A stretch of 64,000 nt of DNA, taken from assembly GCF_028736175.1 (NCBI RefSeq), contig NZ_CP117880.1, forward strand, positions 186,001 to 250,000. The letters are read 5' to 3'. The stretch comes from Sphingobacterium oryzagri (lineage in GTDB: Bacteria; Bacteroidota; Bacteroidia; Sphingobacteriales; Sphingobacteriaceae). Positions 62,448-64,000 of the stretch are shown here, in pieces (the stretch's first letter is position 1; the number at the start of each line of letters is the position of its first letter). The notes below the pieces were generated by a model, which was not told the DNA's origin, ran no database searches, and worked only from the letters and a program-made list of their open reading frames with translations. Made by a program: the position numbers and the translations under genes.

Positions 62448-62525
62448 TCGTTGTAATTACACAAAATAGTGATTACAACGAAAAATACATTACTTTTGTA
62501 AATGTATAAGTAGAAATTACAACGA
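62448..62525 (+). promoter_or_regulatory. three ATTACAACGA sites around the wza promoter
   Basis: TCGTTGTAAT at 62448-62457 (inverted), ATTACAACGA at 62472-62481 and again at 62516-62525. The first two form an inverted repeat with a 14-base spacer just upstream of the -7 box; the third lies shortly after the expected transcription start, 44 bases from the second. Likely binding sites for a regulator of the export genes. Confidence 0.6.
62491..62498 (+). promoter_or_regulatory. -7 promoter element of the wza-like gene
   Basis: TACTTTTG, exact TAnnTTTG, identical to the box before the winged-helix regulator. No TTG at the -33 position; the site is occupied by one of the repeat copies, suggesting dependence on an activator. 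Confidence 0.6.
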
Positions 62526-62550
62526 AATTATCGATAAATATATACAATTA

Positions 62551-63309
62551 ATGAATAAATTATTCAGCGTTTTACTGCTGTTCGTTCTACTAAGTTCGTG
62601 TGCGTCGCGTAAAGACTTTGTGTACCTTCAGTCATCTGGGGCGATCTCTGATGAAGTTTACGAGAAGTTTGCGCCGAAAATACAGGCGGAAGATATGATA
62701 ACGATAACGGTATCTGCAGCAGACTTAAAGGCGACTTTGCCTTTTAATCAGCAAAGTCCTTATCAATTGCAGGCAGGAGCTTCAACGGACTTTGCTTTCA
62801 AACCTACATTTTTGGTAAATGATCAAGGGGAGATTGACTATCCGGTGTTGGGTAAGATAAAATTAGGCGGCCTTACGCGTCTTCAGGCTATTGATTATTT
62901 AAAAGAGCGACTGAAGAGCTATATCATAGAACCTTCTGTCAATCTAACATTTGCCAATTTTAAAGTTACAGTGTTGGGAGAAGTAAATAGACCGGGATCG
63001 TACACCTTACCACAAGAACGGATAACCGTTTTCGAAGCTCTTGGTTTGGCCGGCGATATGACTATCCGTGGGTTACGAAAAAATGTTCTTTTATTGCGGG
63101 AGCAGAACGGAAAGAAATCGGTACACCGCATAGATCTTACCACTGACTCCGTGATGGCCTCCCCGTATTATTATCTTGCACAAAATGATGTTGTTTATGT
63201 GGAACCTAATGCTTCTCAGATTAGAGGATCTAGTTTGGGTCAAAATACGAACGTTTTGATATCGATTTCAAGCTTAGTTATTACTATTGTCGCAATAATA
63301 ATTCGTTAA
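62551..63309 (+). CDS. polysaccharide export lipoprotein (Wza-like)
   Basis: 252 residues. Lipoprotein signal with LLSSC (C17). The Poly_export domain (about 45-130: PKIQAEDMITITVSAADLK, LVNDQGEIDYPVLGKIKLGG, LKERLKSYIIEPSVNLTFA), then a SLBB domain (TVLGEVNRPGSYTLPQE, FEALGLAGDMTIRG), and a C-terminal hydrophobic helix (VLISISSLVITIVAIIIR) that should cross the outer membrane. Forms the export channel with the Wzc-like protein, whose gene follows. Confidence 0.93.
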   Translation: MNKLFSVLLLFVLLSSCASRKDFVYLQSSGAISDEVYEKFAPKIQAEDMITITVSAADLKATLPFNQQSPYQLQAGASTDFAFKPTFLVNDQGEIDYPVLGKIKLGGLTRLQAIDYLKERLKSYIIEPSVNLTFANFKVTVLGEVNRPGSYTLPQERITVFEALGLAGDMTIRGLRKNVLLLREQNGKKSVHRIDLTTDSVMASPYYYLAQNDVVYVEPNASQIRGSSLGQNTNVLISISSLVITIVAIIIR

Positions 63310-63314
63310 ATATC

Positions 63315-64000
63315 ATGAGCAACATTAAAGCTAATAACAGTAAGGGTGGCGAGCCCGAGATCGACTTAAAGCAGCTAGCAGAACAATATGCCTACTATTG
63401 GAGGTGGTTTGTATACTCTGTAGTATTTTTCGTTTCTATAGCTGTTTTTTACTTATGGTATACCATTCCACAGTATAAGACTGAAGCTAAAATCTTGTTA
63501 GTTAGCGAAGACAAGGCTGGAGGGGAATTGTCTGGACTAGCTGAATTAAGTAGTTTAACAAGCGGAAGCGTCACACCGGCATTTGTCGCTGATCAAATTG
63601 ATATCTTAAAATCCCGACGTTTGGCTCGTAAAGTGGTTGAGCGAAACGGTCTTGTAGTTTCCTATTTTCTCAAGCAAGGCATAAAACAGCATGAGGTGTT
63701 AGCGGACGAAAGTCCTGTGCGTTTAACGTTTTTAGGAAATGTAGACAAAAGTAAATCGTTAGCATATTCTATGAAACTGGAAAACGAGGGCGATATTACG
63801 TTGACGGATTTAGAAGACGGACAAGAAATAAATGATGTAAAGTTTGGACAACAAATAAAAACGAAAATAGGAGTAATCGTTTTAAATCAAAACATTCGTA
63901 AGATGTCTGGCGTTAAGGTTGTTCAGATATATGTTTCCCCGCTGGAAGCAAAAGTGGATGAGGTACGCAATAGTCTTTTGATTACTCCCAATAACGAAAA
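63315..64000 (+). CDS. Wzc-like chain-length determinant/tyrosine kinase, N-terminal part
   Basis: Starts at the ATG at 63315, five bases after the wza stop, and runs off the window with no stop: 228 residues seen. After a short polar head comes IDLKQLAEQYAYYWRWFVYS and a membrane span (VVFFVSIAVFYLWY), then the Wzz domain (YKTEAKILLVSEDK, ADQIDILKSRRLARKVVERN). The kinase domain expected later is outside the window. It would control length and export, reversed by the CpsB-like phosphatase at the start of the locus. Confidence 0.88.
   Translation, partial: MSNIKANNSKGGEPEIDLKQLAEQYAYYWRWFVYSVVFFVSIAVFYLWYTIPQYKTEAKILLVSEDKAGGELSGLAELSSLTSGSVTPAFVADQIDILKSRRLARKVVERNGLVVSYFLKQGIKQHEVLADESPVRLTFLGNVDKSKSLAYSMKLENEGDITLTDLEDGQEINDVKFGQQIKTKIGVIVLNQNIRKMSGVKVVQIYVSPLEAKVDEVRNSLLITPNNE

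Overview
The window looks like a chromosomal piece of a Bacteroidota, most likely a member of the Sphingobacteriaceae. This rests on SusC/SusD pairs, many lipoproteins with short lipoboxes, promoter boxes of the TAnnTTTG type with a TTTG/TTG about 19-20 bases upstream, and family-typical proteins (DUF5683 after ParB, DUF2911, DUF5007, long LepB with an N-terminal membrane module). The genus is an inference. I saw no CRISPR array, insertion sequence or prophage.

Layout. 1-6834: the end of a SusC transporter, its SusD lipoprotein, a secreted metallophosphoesterase fused to a PQQ-like propeller, MurQ (MurNAc-6-phosphate etherase) and a sodium:solute symporter, plausibly a cell-wall sugar scavenging locus. 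6901-10713: tRNA-Val(GAC), a gene-free stretch, purine nucleoside phosphorylase, a putative porin and two tRNA-Val(UAC). 10872-17970: a carboxypeptidase-regulatory-domain protein, an Lrp/AsnC regulator divergent from a cysteine-synthase-like enzyme, a DsbD-like electron conduit, a DUF1080 lipoprotein, an LpxH-like phosphatase and an FMN reductase. 18188-24800: parA, parB, a DUF5683 protein, dapB and two tandem lepB genes. 24913-26630: pdxJ and the c-di-AMP cyclase cdaA. 26789-33281 (minus strand): a second SusC/SusD operon with a fasciclin lipoprotein and a DUF5007 lipoprotein. 33693-37545: a DUF1338 (HglS-like) enzyme followed by an FAD/Fe-S dehydrogenase, which together suggest a 2-oxoadipate to D-2-hydroxyglutarate to 2-oxoglutarate route. 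37606-40665: a DUF2911 protein, rarA and a DEDDh exonuclease.

40787-64000 is a large exopolysaccharide/capsule locus of the Wzx/Wzy type, all on the plus strand: CpsB-like phosphatase, nucleotide-sugar dehydrogenase, a small anchored protein, a winged-helix regulator, a cytidylyltransferase-like enzyme, rfbBCDA (dTDP-L-rhamnose), a flippase, eight glycosyltransferase-type genes, an EpsG-like polymerase, a secreted beta-helix protein, an epimerase/reductase plus WecA/WbpL-like priming transferase, a ketoisomerase-like cupin, Wza-like export lipoprotein and the start of a Wzc-like protein cut by the window edge. From the flippase to the cupin the DNA is visibly richer in A+T than the housekeeping genes.

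The most interesting observations are regulatory DNA in the polysaccharide locus (a perfect palindrome over the promoter of the winged-helix regulator, three copies of ATTACAACGA around the wza promoter, a 13-base repeat around the first promoter), the two-enzyme 2-oxoadipate module, the Asp for Asn replacement in the PNP base-binding site, and C33 in tRNA-Val(GAC). Functions are from reading motifs by eye; no search or folding was run.
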